A stretch of 64,000 bases of DNA from Campylobacter hepaticus (GCF_001687475.2 NZ_CP031611.1:248001-312000); one strand, 5' to 3'; positions 8,992 through 17,264 are shown, counted from the stretch's first letter. Notes: generated from the sequence alone by a model not told the origin. A program made the numbers and translations.

Positions 8992-10165
8992 TGCTGATGA
9001 AAATTACATAAAATATACTGCTGTTTTAATAACAAGTATAGTTTTAAATACAAAACAAAATTCTAATTGTAAAGATGAGAAATATTTTTTTCATATTTTA
9101 AGTAATCTTGTTAGTAATTCTACTCAAAAGAAGCTTTTGAAATTGCAAAATAATTTAAATAAAATTTTTTCATGTGAGATTGTTATTCATATATATGATG
9201 ATCATGATTTTGCAAAATTTCCATTTTCTGGAGCTGCACATAATTCAAAAATTCCTTATTATAGGCTTAAATTAAGCTCTATTTTTGATAATAGTGTTAA
9301 AAAGTGTTTATATTTAGATTCTGATATGCTTTGTATGTGCGATATAAGAGAACTTTTTGCTATAGATTTAAAAGATAAAATTATAGGTGCTGTGGGGGAT
9401 ATTGGATCTAAGAAAAGTAAAATAAAATATATAAAAGATAATAAAAAAATGATTTTTAAATTTAATGAAAATTATTTTAATTCTGGTCTTTTACTTATAA
9501 ATTTAGAAGAATATAAAAAACAAAATATAGAGAAAAAATGTGAAAATTTAGCTAGTAAGTGTTATTATATAAAAGCTGCTGATCAAGATCTTTTAAATGC
9601 TACTATACAATCTCAGTATCTTGTAAAATTAGATTTTTCTTATAATTTTAGTGTTATTGCCTTTTGTTATGTTGTTTGCAAAGATGAAAATAAATACAAA
9701 TTAAATTATACAAGAGATGAATTTAATCAAAGTATAAAAAATCCTAAAATACTTCATTATGGAGAAAAACCTTGGAAATATTTAAAATCTTATTTTGATT
9801 ATAATGGTAAAAATATAAATGATTATTGGTGGGATATTGCTTATAAAACACCTATTTTTAATAAAGAATTATTAGAAAATAAAAATAAAATAATAAATCA
9901 TTTATTATGTGCTGGTTTAGGTTATGAACTTTTAAATGCAACTTTGCGTTGTAATTTATTAAAGATTAAATTTTTAGTCAAAAATACATCTCATGATCAA
10001 AAATATATACAAAAAGCAAAAAGTATACAAAATGATATTTTCGGAGTTTGTTGTATACTAGGAGTTGCAGTTTTATATGCTAGAGCTTATAATAAAAATT
10101 TTTTTAGTGTTTATTTGAAAGCTTTAAAGATTATTTATCATTTTAAAAAGTATTCAAATTTGTAA
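8972..10165 (+). CDS. GT8-family LPS/LOS glycosyltransferase
   Basis: The 397-residue protein begins [20 protein letters not shown], the usual GT8 N-terminus. It continues with [28 protein letters not shown] (DXD near residue 115), [24 protein letters not shown] and [12 protein letters not shown], the standard series for galactosyl- or glucosyltransferases that retain the anomeric configuration. The in-frame ATG at 8939 adds an untypical hydrophobic stretch, so I chose 8972. The gene begins just past a recombination junction at 8912 and converges with the GT4 gene, overlapping it by 23 bases. Sugar and linkage are unknown. I recall no close counterpart in the standard C. jejuni LOS classes. 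Confidence 0.8.
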   Translation: MYHIVFSADENYIKYTAVLITSIVLNTKQNSNCKDEKYFFHILSNLVSNSTQKKLLKLQNNLNKIFSCEIVIHIYDDHDFAKFPFSGAAHNSKIPYYRLKLSSIFDNSVKKCLYLDSDMLCMCDIRELFAIDLKDKIIGAVGDIGSKKSKIKYIKDNKKMIFKFNENYFNSGLLLINLEEYKKQNIEKKCENLASKCYYIKAADQDLLNATIQSQYLVKLDFSYNFSVIAFCYVVCKDENKYKLNYTRDEFNQSIKNPKILHYGEKPWKYLKSYFDYNGKNINDYWWDIAYKTPIFNKELLENKNKIINHLLCAGLGYELLNATLRCNLLKIKFLVKNTSHDQKYIQKAKSIQNDIFGVCCILGVAVLYARAYNKNFFSVYLKALKIIYHFKKYSNL

Positions 10166-11195
10166 AGAGTTTTTCCCATTTTTGCATGATTACTTCTTTG
10201 CTAAATTCTTTTTTTATTTTTTCTTTAGCTTTTTTTCCCATGGTTTTTCTTAAATTTTCATTGTCCATTAAGATGCATAATTTTTGAGCAAAATCTTTTA
10301 AATTTCCATCTTGAATTAAAAATCCACTTTTTTGATCTTCTATGATATCTTTTGGACCTGTATGTATATCAAAGGCAAGTAAAGGAAGGGCATAGGAGCT
10401 AGCCTCTATTAAAACCATGGGAAAGCCTTCATAATAACTACACATAAGATAAATACTAGCGTTTAAATACTCTTGTTCTATTTCTTTAGTAAATGGTTTT
10501 AAAATAATATTTTTAAGATGATTTTCTTTGATTTTTTCTTGAATTAAATATTTTAATTCTCCTTCTCCTACTAGAGTTAAGGTCCAATCTTGATATTTTT
10601 TATGTATCAATTTCCAAATTTCAATAAGTCTTAAAAAACCTTTTTCATCATTACAAACCATTCTTCCTATGCTTAGGATATTTTTTTGTTTATAATTACT
10701 TTCTTTTTGAGATATAAAAGGGATAAAATTAGGTATTACATGTATGTTTTTATGATATTTTTTCCATTTATCAATTTGTTTATCAGAAAGTATTACTAAG
10801 TGATCAAAAAAATTATTTCTTTTTTTATATTTTTTAAAATTTAAATGTATTAAATTAATGTATTTAGTGTTTTTATTTTTAAAAAATGGAAAATGAGAGC
10901 AGTTGTTATAAATCATAATGTCAATATTTTTATATTTTTGTTTTAAAATATAGCTTTCATAATGTTTATAATAAAGTTTAAAAAAAATATTTTTTACTTG
11001 TTTTTGGGATTTTTGATGTAAGAAATTTACCCTTATGTTTTCATTTAAATTATAAGCTATAGTTTTATTTTTTTTGTAAAAGCTAAGTATATGTATTTCA
11101 TGACCGGCTTCTTTTAAAGCATTTGCTAAATTTACAACGACTCTTTCAGCACCCCCCCCCGTGGTAATATCGCCTATTAAAAGCATTATTTTCAT
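10143..11195 (-). CDS. GT4 glycosyltransferase, phase-variable, sharing its C-terminal half with the 4647-5774 gene
   Basis: The 350-residue GT-B transferase starts MKIMLLIGDITTGGGAERVV with the conserved Gly-rich loop. Its C-terminal half (SIGRMVCNDEKGF, LVGEGELKYL, YYEGFPMVLIEAS) is DNA-identical to the gene at 4647-5774. The C9 tract on the + strand (11152-11160) encodes the GGG of the loop; nine is in frame, so the gene is ON. ATG 11195 overlaps the lgtF-like TGA (ATGA), favouring it over the ATG at 11207. The gene is probably co-transcribed with the lgtF-like gene. The acceptor half differs from the other copy, so the linkage made probably differs. Substrates are unknown. Confidence 0.8.
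   Translation of the reverse strand: MKIMLLIGDITTGGGAERVVVNLANALKEAGHEIHILSFYKKNKTIAYNLNENIRVNFLHQKSQKQVKNIFFKLYYKHYESYILKQKYKNIDIMIYNNCSHFPFFKNKNTKYINLIHLNFKKYKKRNNFFDHLVILSDKQIDKWKKYHKNIHVIPNFIPFISQKESNYKQKNILSIGRMVCNDEKGFLRLIEIWKLIHKKYQDWTLTLVGEGELKYLIQEKIKENHLKNIILKPFTKEIEQEYLNASIYLMCSYYEGFPMVLIEASSYALPLLAFDIHTGPKDIIEDQKSGFLIQDGNLKDFAQKLCILMDNENLRKTMGKKAKEKIKKEFSKEVIMQKWEKLFTNLNTF
10160..10813. repeat. 654-bp direct repeat, copy 2 (GT4 C-terminal module)
   Basis: Same orientation as and identical by reading to 4652-5305. Recombination between the two copies would delete or duplicate 5508 bp, including the CgtB-like genes, the first cgtA remnant and the GT8 gene. Confidence 0.9.
11152..11160. 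repeat. Poly-C tract (9) in the GT4 gene
   Basis: Nine C on the + strand encode Gly-Gly-Gly in the TTGGGAERV loop near residue 15. Slippage would abolish the protein almost from the start. Confidence 0.9.
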
Positions 11196-12745
11196 GATAT
11201 ATTCCAATTTATGTTTTTATTTCTTAGTGTGTTTAAGTAAATTTCATGGTTAATTTCAAGCATATTTTTGGAATTTTCTTTATGATAAATATGATAAGCT
11301 AAAGCATTAAATTTTAATCTTTTAAAAATTCCATTATTAAATAAAAATCTGGCTACAAATTCGCTATCTTCTCTTCCCCAGCCAGTAAAATTTTCATTAA
11401 AACCATTGATAGCTTCAAAATCGCTTTTATAAAAACTCATATTGCATGTTTTGCTTGCTTTGATTAAAGAAGATTTTTTAAAAAAACTTTTATCAATTTT
11501 AGAATACTTGTAAATTAGTTTTGCTAAAAAAATATTTCTTATATTTTTTAAGGTTTTTTTATCAAAAGCCAAAGCAAAATTATTTTTATTTAAAAGTTCT
11601 TGACTTTCTTTTTCATTTAAGATAATTCTTGAACCTTGTAAAATAACTTTTTTACATGAAAATTTTAAATGATCTTTGATGAAATTTTGATCTAAAATCA
11701 TATCACCATCTATTAAAATAATATACTCACTATTTGATATTTTTATAGCCTTGTTTCTACTAGCAGCAGCACGAAAGCCTTGATCTTCTTGCCAAACATG
11801 TTTTAATATACAAGGAAAATTTTTTTGATATTTTTGTATAAGCTTTGCAGTGTCTTTTTTGCTTCCATCATCTGCTATTAAAACTTCATTGGGTAAAGGA
11901 GATAAATTTTTAACACTATCTAGAACAAGAGCTAATCTTTCTTTTTGGTTATATGTGGTTATGATTAAAGAACAAGTTTTTGCTTTATTTGTTTTTAATT
12001 CATATAATTTCATATATTTAAAAAAAGTGCCAAGTCCATTGCAAGTGCTTATGATAAAACCTTTATATCCATAAAAAATTCCTTTTTTAAAAAAATAATT
12101 TCTAAAAAATGTCCAAAATCCTCTTATAAAAGCTTTTAAAATTCCACTTTCTTTGTGAATATTTTCTTTGGCCCAAAGGCTAGAGTATCTTTGAAGTTTA
12201 TCTAATAAATTTTCTATATTGTTAAAAGCATAGTGTAAAATAGCATTATTTAACGCAATTTTATTGCTGTCTTTTTTTAGGATTAAACTTTCATGAACTA
12301 AATTGTCATTAAATAAAGTATGATGTTTATTAAAAATTCTTAAAACTCTATCAGGCCACCATCCACAAGCTTTTATCCATTTGTTATTGTATAAATTTTT
12401 TCTAGGAAAACTTAAAATATCATTAGGTTGGAGTTTAATAGTTTTTAATTCTTCTAAGGTTGTTTTTTCTAAAATTTCATCTGAGTCTATATTGAAAATC
12501 CAATCATTGCTTGTATAAGAAATGGCTAAATTTTTTAATGTTCCAAAACCTATAAATTCACTTTTATATATTTTTAAATTATTAAATTGTTTTTGAAAAT
12601 TTGTTGCAATTTTTAAAGTATTATCCGTGCTTTGATTATCAAGTAGTATGATTTCGCCAAAATCTTTTATAGAATTTAAACATTGTGCTAAGGTATTTTG
12701 CGCATTTTTAACTATTATCACTACGCTTATTTTTTTTAAATCCAT
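11192..12745 (-). CDS. lgtF: Two-domain LOS glucosyltransferase, LgtF-like
   Basis: The 517-residue protein has two GT2 domains. The first (residues 1 to about 250) contains ISVVIIVKNAQNTLAQCL, IILLDNQSTDNT, FNIDSDEIL and WWPDRVLRIF. The second (about 256 to 517) contains CSLIITTYNQKERL, LIADDGSKKD, ASRNKAI, LIDGDMIL and FTGWGREDSEF. C. jejuni has a two-domain LgtF in this position next to htrB; there one domain glucosylates heptose I (beta-1,4) and the other heptose II (beta-1,2). One-domain versions modify only heptose I. The length and both metal motifs are intact. In C. jejuni the gene directly follows htrB, but here 4.5 kb of other transferase genes separates them. Confidence 0.85.
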   Translation of the reverse strand: MDLKKISVVIIVKNAQNTLAQCLNSIKDFGEIILLDNQSTDNTLKIATNFQKQFNNLKIYKSEFIGFGTLKNLAISYTSNDWIFNIDSDEILEKTTLEELKTIKLQPNDILSFPRKNLYNNKWIKACGWWPDRVLRIFNKHHTLFNDNLVHESLILKKDSNKIALNNAILHYAFNNIENLLDKLQRYSSLWAKENIHKESGILKAFIRGFWTFFRNYFFKKGIFYGYKGFIISTCNGLGTFFKYMKLYELKTNKAKTCSLIITTYNQKERLALVLDSVKNLSPLPNEVLIADDGSKKDTAKLIQKYQKNFPCILKHVWQEDQGFRAAASRNKAIKISNSEYIILIDGDMILDQNFIKDHLKFSCKKVILQGSRIILNEKESQELLNKNNFALAFDKKTLKNIRNIFLAKLIYKYSKIDKSFFKKSSLIKASKTCNMSFYKSDFEAINGFNENFTGWGREDSEFVARFLFNNGIFKRLKFNALAYHIYHKENSKNMLEINHEIYLNTLRNKNINWNIS

Positions 12746-12795
12746 GTTAAGCCTTTTTTTATTACAATTTAGATTTAAAATAAAATTAAAATATA

Positions 12796-13346
12796 AAAGT
12801 ATATATGAACAATCCTTTAATTTCTATTATCATACCTATTTATAATGTTGAGTCTTATTTAAAAGAATGTTTAGATAGTGTTGTAAATCAAAGTTATGCT
12901 AATTTAGATATTATCTTAATAGATGATGGAAGTACGGATAAGAGTTTAGATATAGCACTTCAATATTTAAGAAAAGATGAAAGAATATTTTTGATTTCCA
13001 AGGAAAATGGAGGTTTGTCTTCAGCAAGAAATATGGGATTAGAATTTCTTAAAGGAACTAAATTAAGATCTTTTTTTGAAGAAGAACAAGATATACTTTC
13101 TTTTACTTCAACACATAGTTTTGAAAAAAATACAAAAATAATAAAAAAAGAGTATATTAAATCTAATTTTACTTTAATTGAAGAAAGATATATCAAAACA
13201 AAAATAGAAAATATCAATGATTTTATCATTCAAGAATTGCCTGATTGTATAATACATTTTTTAGATTCTGATGATTATTTTTTAAAAGATTGCATTAAAC
13301 TTTGTGCAAAAGAAATGTTAGATAAAGATTTAGATATTTGCGCGCA
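12796..13346. repeat. 551-bp GT2 N-terminal module, copy 1
   Basis: Positions 12796-13346 match 16017-16567 (offset 3221) except for a small patch at about 13014-13018 that changes Gly-Leu to Gly-Gln. The first part (to 12914) also matches 8794-8912. A further 71-bp identical island lies at 13483-13553 versus 16704-16774. Confidence 0.88.
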
Positions 13347-14007
13347 TGGATTTAGTGAATATAATGAAGAAAAATGTGATTTTGTAAATAATCCTTGTAC
13401 TGATTTATTACAAAAAAGCCATAAAGTGTTTTTTGATAAAGCTTTGAATTTATTAAAAGAAAATCATTTTTTGCATTTTTATTTTACTTGGCAAGGGAGT
13501 TTTAAATCTCATATTTTAAACCAATACAATCTTCGTTTTACTCATGGTATATATCATGAAGATCATGACTTTGGAACTATTTTATTTTGTTTAGCCAGCA
13601 AAATATTTTATATTAAACAATCTTTATTGATTTATAGAATTAGACAAGGATCTATAACTAATTTTTATAATAAGAAAATGCCTAATATTTTGCCAAAATA
13701 TTTAAATCCTTTAAGAAAATACTTTAATGATTATATAAAACTTAGAGAATATTTTAAAATATATTGTGATATTGTTATTGCAAAACGAATACAAAATTTT
13801 AACAAAAGCATTAATGATGCATTTCTTAAAAAAAGTGTTAAAATTTATTGTATGCCGTATTTTGATATTAAAATTGATAAGGATCCTTTAAATTTAAATA
13901 AAGAAATTAAATTCTTTATTAAAAATTTATATTTTTATAAATTATATAGAAATATAAGAATGTATGTACGTCATCCTAAAAAAATTTTTAGGATAAAAGA
14001 TGAGTAA
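12805..14007 (+). CDS. GT2 glycosyltransferase (second LOS type, insertion-bearing)
   Basis: The 400-residue protein opens with [20 protein letters not shown] and IILIDDGSTDKS, a normal GT2 donor half. About 60 extra residues (from KLRSFFEEEQDILSF to INDFIIQELPD) then separate NGGLSSARNMG from HFLDSDDYF, so the metal-binding DSDD is near residue 152 instead of about 95. The acceptor half has HFYFTWQGSFKSHIL, YHEDHDFGT and LLIYRIRQGS. It resembles LOS transferases of the Cj1136/Cj1138 group by pattern; the sugar is unknown. The N-terminal about 180 codons are shared with the 16026 gene. The stop overlaps the next start, at 14000. A TATAAA-like box lies just upstream, with no strong SD. Confidence 0.75.
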   Translation: MNNPLISIIIPIYNVESYLKECLDSVVNQSYANLDIILIDDGSTDKSLDIALQYLRKDERIFLISKENGGLSSARNMGLEFLKGTKLRSFFEEEQDILSFTSTHSFEKNTKIIKKEYIKSNFTLIEERYIKTKIENINDFIIQELPDCIIHFLDSDDYFLKDCIKLCAKEMLDKDLDICAHGFSEYNEEKCDFVNNPCTDLLQKSHKVFFDKALNLLKENHFLHFYFTWQGSFKSHILNQYNLRFTHGIYHEDHDFGTILFCLASKIFYIKQSLLIYRIRQGSITNFYNKKMPNILPKYLNPLRKYFNDYIKLREYFKIYCDIVIAKRIQNFNKSINDAFLKKSVKIYCMPYFDIKIDKDPLNLNKEIKFFIKNLYFYKLYRNIRMYVRHPKKIFRIKDE

Positions 14008-14952
14008 AATCTCAATTATACTTCCAACTTATAATGTAGAAAAATATATAGCTAGAGCTTTACATACTTGTATAAATCAAACCTTTAAAGATATAGAAAT
14101 TATTGTGGTTGATGATTGTGGAGAAGATAAAAGTATAGCTATAGCTAAAGAATATGCTAAACAAGATTCTAGGATTAAAATTATTCACAATCATGAAAAT
14201 TTAAAACTTTTAAGAGCAAGATATGAAGGAGTAAAAGCAGCTAGTTCCCCTTATATTATGTTTTTAGATCCTGATGATTATTTAGAGCTTGATGCTTGTA
14301 AAATATGTTCTTTATATTTTGATAAAAATTTTGATTTTATATGGTTTAATCTTAAATTTGATAATAAATTACAAGAAAAACCATTAAAAGATCTTTTTTT
14401 AACTCATGAGGAATACATAAAATATGCGCTTGTTGGAAATATATCATATTTATGGAATATTTGTTCAAAATTAATTAGTAAGCGCACTTATGAACAAGCT
14501 TTAATATGTTAAAATCCTATTGTCATTGTAAGTTAAATATGGCAGAGGATGCATTAATGTATTATTTTATTGTTTTAAATTCTAAGCATATTATTACTAG
14601 TTCTAAGATAATTTATAATTATATGCGTAATGATACTAGTATTACACAAAGTAAAGATTTAAAATTAATTAAGCAAGGTATTGATGATGAAAAAATGATA
14701 ATTTCAATTATATTAAATTATTTAAACCATCATGTGTTAAATAATGTTACCTATATTTTTTCAAAAAGTATATTGTGCAAAATGTATATCGCAAATACGG
14801 GAAAGCAAATAGATTTTTATAGAAAGAAAAATTATATTTTATATAAATTATTTTATAAATTAAGATATAAAAATCAACAAAGAATTTATAAAATAAGGCA
14901 ATGGTTTTATTTAAAACAGCTTATGATAAAGTTTAGACACATTAATATTTAA
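14000..14952 (+). pseudogene. Frameshifted CgtB/WlaN-like GT2 gene, copy 2
   Basis: This copy has a different start (MSKISIILPTYN, ATG 14000 overlapping the upstream stop) but is identical from 14008 on to the copy at 6784-7728. That includes the same one-base break after QALIC (near 14500) and the restart with KLNMAEDALMYYF. The unbroken form would be about 317 residues. Sharing one lesion between two copies 7.2 kb apart points to duplication or conversion after the mutation. Confidence 0.8.
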
Positions 14953-15973
14953 AAATGAAACTGATGATATATATTTATGATTTTATCTTCATTTAGCATG
15001 TTTTTATTTATTCTTGTTTGTAAGAGTTTTGGATATTTGTTTATAAATTGATCGATGCTAAGCCAGTTATTTTGTAAATTTAATCTCCTATGTTTTGCAA
15101 AAGGAAAGTGATAATTATTTAATTCTGTGTGGTAAACATCTTTATTTTGAAATTTTAGTATTTCATATGAACAATAATTATTAACTTGTGTTTTATTTTT
15201 TATCTCATTCCAATCAGGATTGTCGCTATCAAGTGCAACTTCTTCCCAAATTATACATTCATCTTTTTTTAATAATCAATGGTCTATAACATCTATAAAA
15301 TAATGAGGTGTTATATACACTTTTTAATTATCAATTGCAATGTTTATTCTTGCATAACTAACCACATCATTGTCCTTCTTAGGTATATAAAAACTTTTAT
15401 ATAATTTTTGAGCATCATAAATATGATCTACATCTATTTTTTAATAAGCCATTCTCCTTGAGGTATAAAAGAAGCTACATAATTATAATAATGATATAAT
15501 TTATTTTCTTCTGATTTTGGATTTGAATTTCATAAGGGTATTTAATGGGTATAAAAGAAGGATATTGTTTACAAAATTCTAAAATAATTTCTTCACTCCC
15601 ATCATCACAATCATTATATCCTATAACTCCTCTTTGTATAGCAGGTAATATACTTTCTAAGGATGCTCTTAAAGTAATAGCTTCATTTTTTACTCTAATA
15701 AAAGCCCAAGGATTAAGTGGAGATTTAATGTCTTTAGCTTTAGGATCAAAGTCAAAAAAACCCTTATTCCCCCCCATAAATATTTTTATTAATCTTGTAA
15801 AAATATTCGTTAGTATGATTTTGTATTTGATTGAGAATATTTTTTGGAAGTTTGGAATTTATTTTTTCCAAGCTAATAAGTTTATTATTTAAATTATGTC
15901 TTATTTTTTTTCTTAATGAACTAATAGGTATAAATACAAGCAATAAGTTGATGAAGTTTTTTCTTAATTTCAT
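14949..15973 (-). pseudogene. cgtA: Decayed cgtA, copy 2
   Basis: Same remnant as 7725-8750, from ATG 15973 to the stop near 14949, with the same downstream indels and stops. The only difference is a C7 tract (15769-15775) instead of C8, giving a stop directly after NIYGGE. The fragment [16 protein letters not shown] to [14 protein letters not shown] lies in a second frame. It is inverted relative to the flanking GT2 genes. It could act as a silent source for conversion of an intact cgtA elsewhere, but not as an enzyme gene. Confidence 0.85.
15769..15775. repeat. Poly-C tract (7) in cgtA remnant copy 2
   Basis: Seven C versus eight in copy 1, the single difference seen between the two 2.1-kb repeats. 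It shows the tract still slips even in a dead gene. Confidence 0.9.
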
Positions 15974-15994
15974 AATTTTATATCTTTATTTGTG

Positions 15995-16000
15995 TATAAT
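15995..16000 (+). promoter_or_regulatory. Putative extended -10 box before the 16026 gene
   Basis: TGTGTATAAT at 15991-16000, a copy of 8768-8777, with AAAGAAAG between it and ATG 16026. It is the likely promoter for the intact GT2 gene. Confidence 0.55.
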
Positions 16001-16016
16001 TTAAAAAATAAAAAAG

Positions 16017-16567
16017 AAAGTATATATGAACAATCCTTTAATTTCTATTATCATACCTATTTATAATGTTGAGTCTTATTTAAAAGAATGTTTAGATAGT
16101 GTTGTAAATCAAAGTTATGCTAATTTAGATATTATCTTAATAGATGATGGAAGTACGGATAAGAGTTTAGATATAGCACTTCAATATTTAAGAAAAGATG
16201 AAAGAATATTTTTGATTTCCAAGGAAAATGGAGGGCAATCTTCAGCAAGAAATATGGGATTAGAATTTCTTAAAGGAACTAAATTAAGATCTTTTTTTGA
16301 AGAAGAACAAGATATACTTTCTTTTACTTCAACACATAGTTTTGAAAAAAATACAAAAATAATAAAAAAAGAGTATATTAAATCTAATTTTACTTTAATT
16401 GAAGAAAGATATATCAAAACAAAAATAGAAAATATCAATGATTTTATCATTCAAGAATTGCCTGATTGTATAATACATTTTTTAGATTCTGATGATTATT
16501 TTTTAAAAGATTGCATTAAACTTTGTGCAAAAGAAATGTTAGATAAAGATTTAGATATTTGCGCGCA
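16017..16567. repeat. 551-bp GT2 N-terminal module, copy 2
   Basis: Match to 12796-13346 with one short patch of difference. Its first 119 bases also lie inside the 2.13-kb repeat, so a fragment appears a third time at 8794-8912. Confidence 0.88.
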
Positions 16568-17264
16568 CAATCTTTGTAGATATATTCAAAATGAAAATAA
16601 AATAGATAAGAATCATTATTTTGAAATACCAAATAATATACCAAAAAGTAATTATAATTATGCTTTAGACGCAATAATTGATTGCAATAAATATTCATTT
16701 GTGTTTACTTGGCAAGGGAGTTTTAAATCTCATATTTTAAACCAATACAATCTTCGTTTTACTCATGGTATATACAATGAAGATAATGATTTTGGAATCA
16801 TACTTTTTGCAATGGCTAATAAAATTTTATTTTTAAATGAAACATTGCTTGTTTATAGGGTAAGAAAGGATTCTTCAAGTTCTAAAAATATTGATAAAAA
16901 ATGCAAAATGCCTAAATATTTAGAAGAAATAAGTTGTTATTTTAATGACAGTGATTTATTAAAAAAATATTATCATTGTTATTGTATAGTTAGATCTGGT
17001 ATTATTATTAATAATTTTTATAATTCTTATTTAAAGAATAAGCAATATAAATATGATTGTTTTTTTATCAATTCTCTTGCTTGGCATTGTAATTTATTAA
17101 AAATTAATTTAAAAATAGATCCATTAAACATAGTTAAACTAGTCAAAATGGCTCATCCAAATAAATTATATTTATTAAAACATTGTTTATATTATTTGAT
17201 AAGACATCCTAAAAAGATTAAAAACATAAAAAATTTGTTTTATTTATATAATTCTTCACTATAA
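16026..17264 (+). CDS. GT2 glycosyltransferase (second LOS type), variant of the 12805 gene
   Basis: The 412-residue protein shares its first about 180 codons with the 12805 gene ([27 protein letters not shown], insertion, HFLDSDDYF), apart from NGGQSSARN in place of NGGLSSARN. It then diverges (CRYIQNENKID) before a short shared island encoding TWQGSFKSHILNQYNLRFTH. The remainder (YNEDNDFGIILFAMANKILF, LLVYRVRKDSSSS) is different. It is probably the same type of transferase with altered acceptor recognition. The substrate is unknown. The gene converges with htrB, overlapping it by 25 bases. Confidence 0.75.
   Translation: MNNPLISIIIPIYNVESYLKECLDSVVNQSYANLDIILIDDGSTDKSLDIALQYLRKDERIFLISKENGGQSSARNMGLEFLKGTKLRSFFEEEQDILSFTSTHSFEKNTKIIKKEYIKSNFTLIEERYIKTKIENINDFIIQELPDCIIHFLDSDDYFLKDCIKLCAKEMLDKDLDICAHNLCRYIQNENKIDKNHYFEIPNNIPKSNYNYALDAIIDCNKYSFVFTWQGSFKSHILNQYNLRFTHGIYNEDNDFGIILFAMANKILFLNETLLVYRVRKDSSSSKNIDKKCKMPKYLEEISCYFNDSDLLKKYYHCYCIVRSGIIINNFYNSYLKNKQYKYDCFFINSLAWHCNLLKINLKIDPLNIVKLVKMAHPNKLYLLKHCLYYLIRHPKKIKNIKNLFYLYNSSL

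Larger units (their letters stand above)
14008..16135. repeat. 2.13-kb direct repeat, copy 2
   Basis: Second copy of 6784-8912, one base shorter in the poly-C tract. The two copies flank GT8, GT4, lgtF and a GT2 gene. Homologous recombination could therefore excise or tandemly amplify a 7.2-kb unit containing lgtF. Confidence 0.9.

Noticed and set aside
12648-12845. Small + strand frame at the lgtF 5' end
   Set aside because: It is a shadow of lgtF and the next GT2 leader with no start signals.
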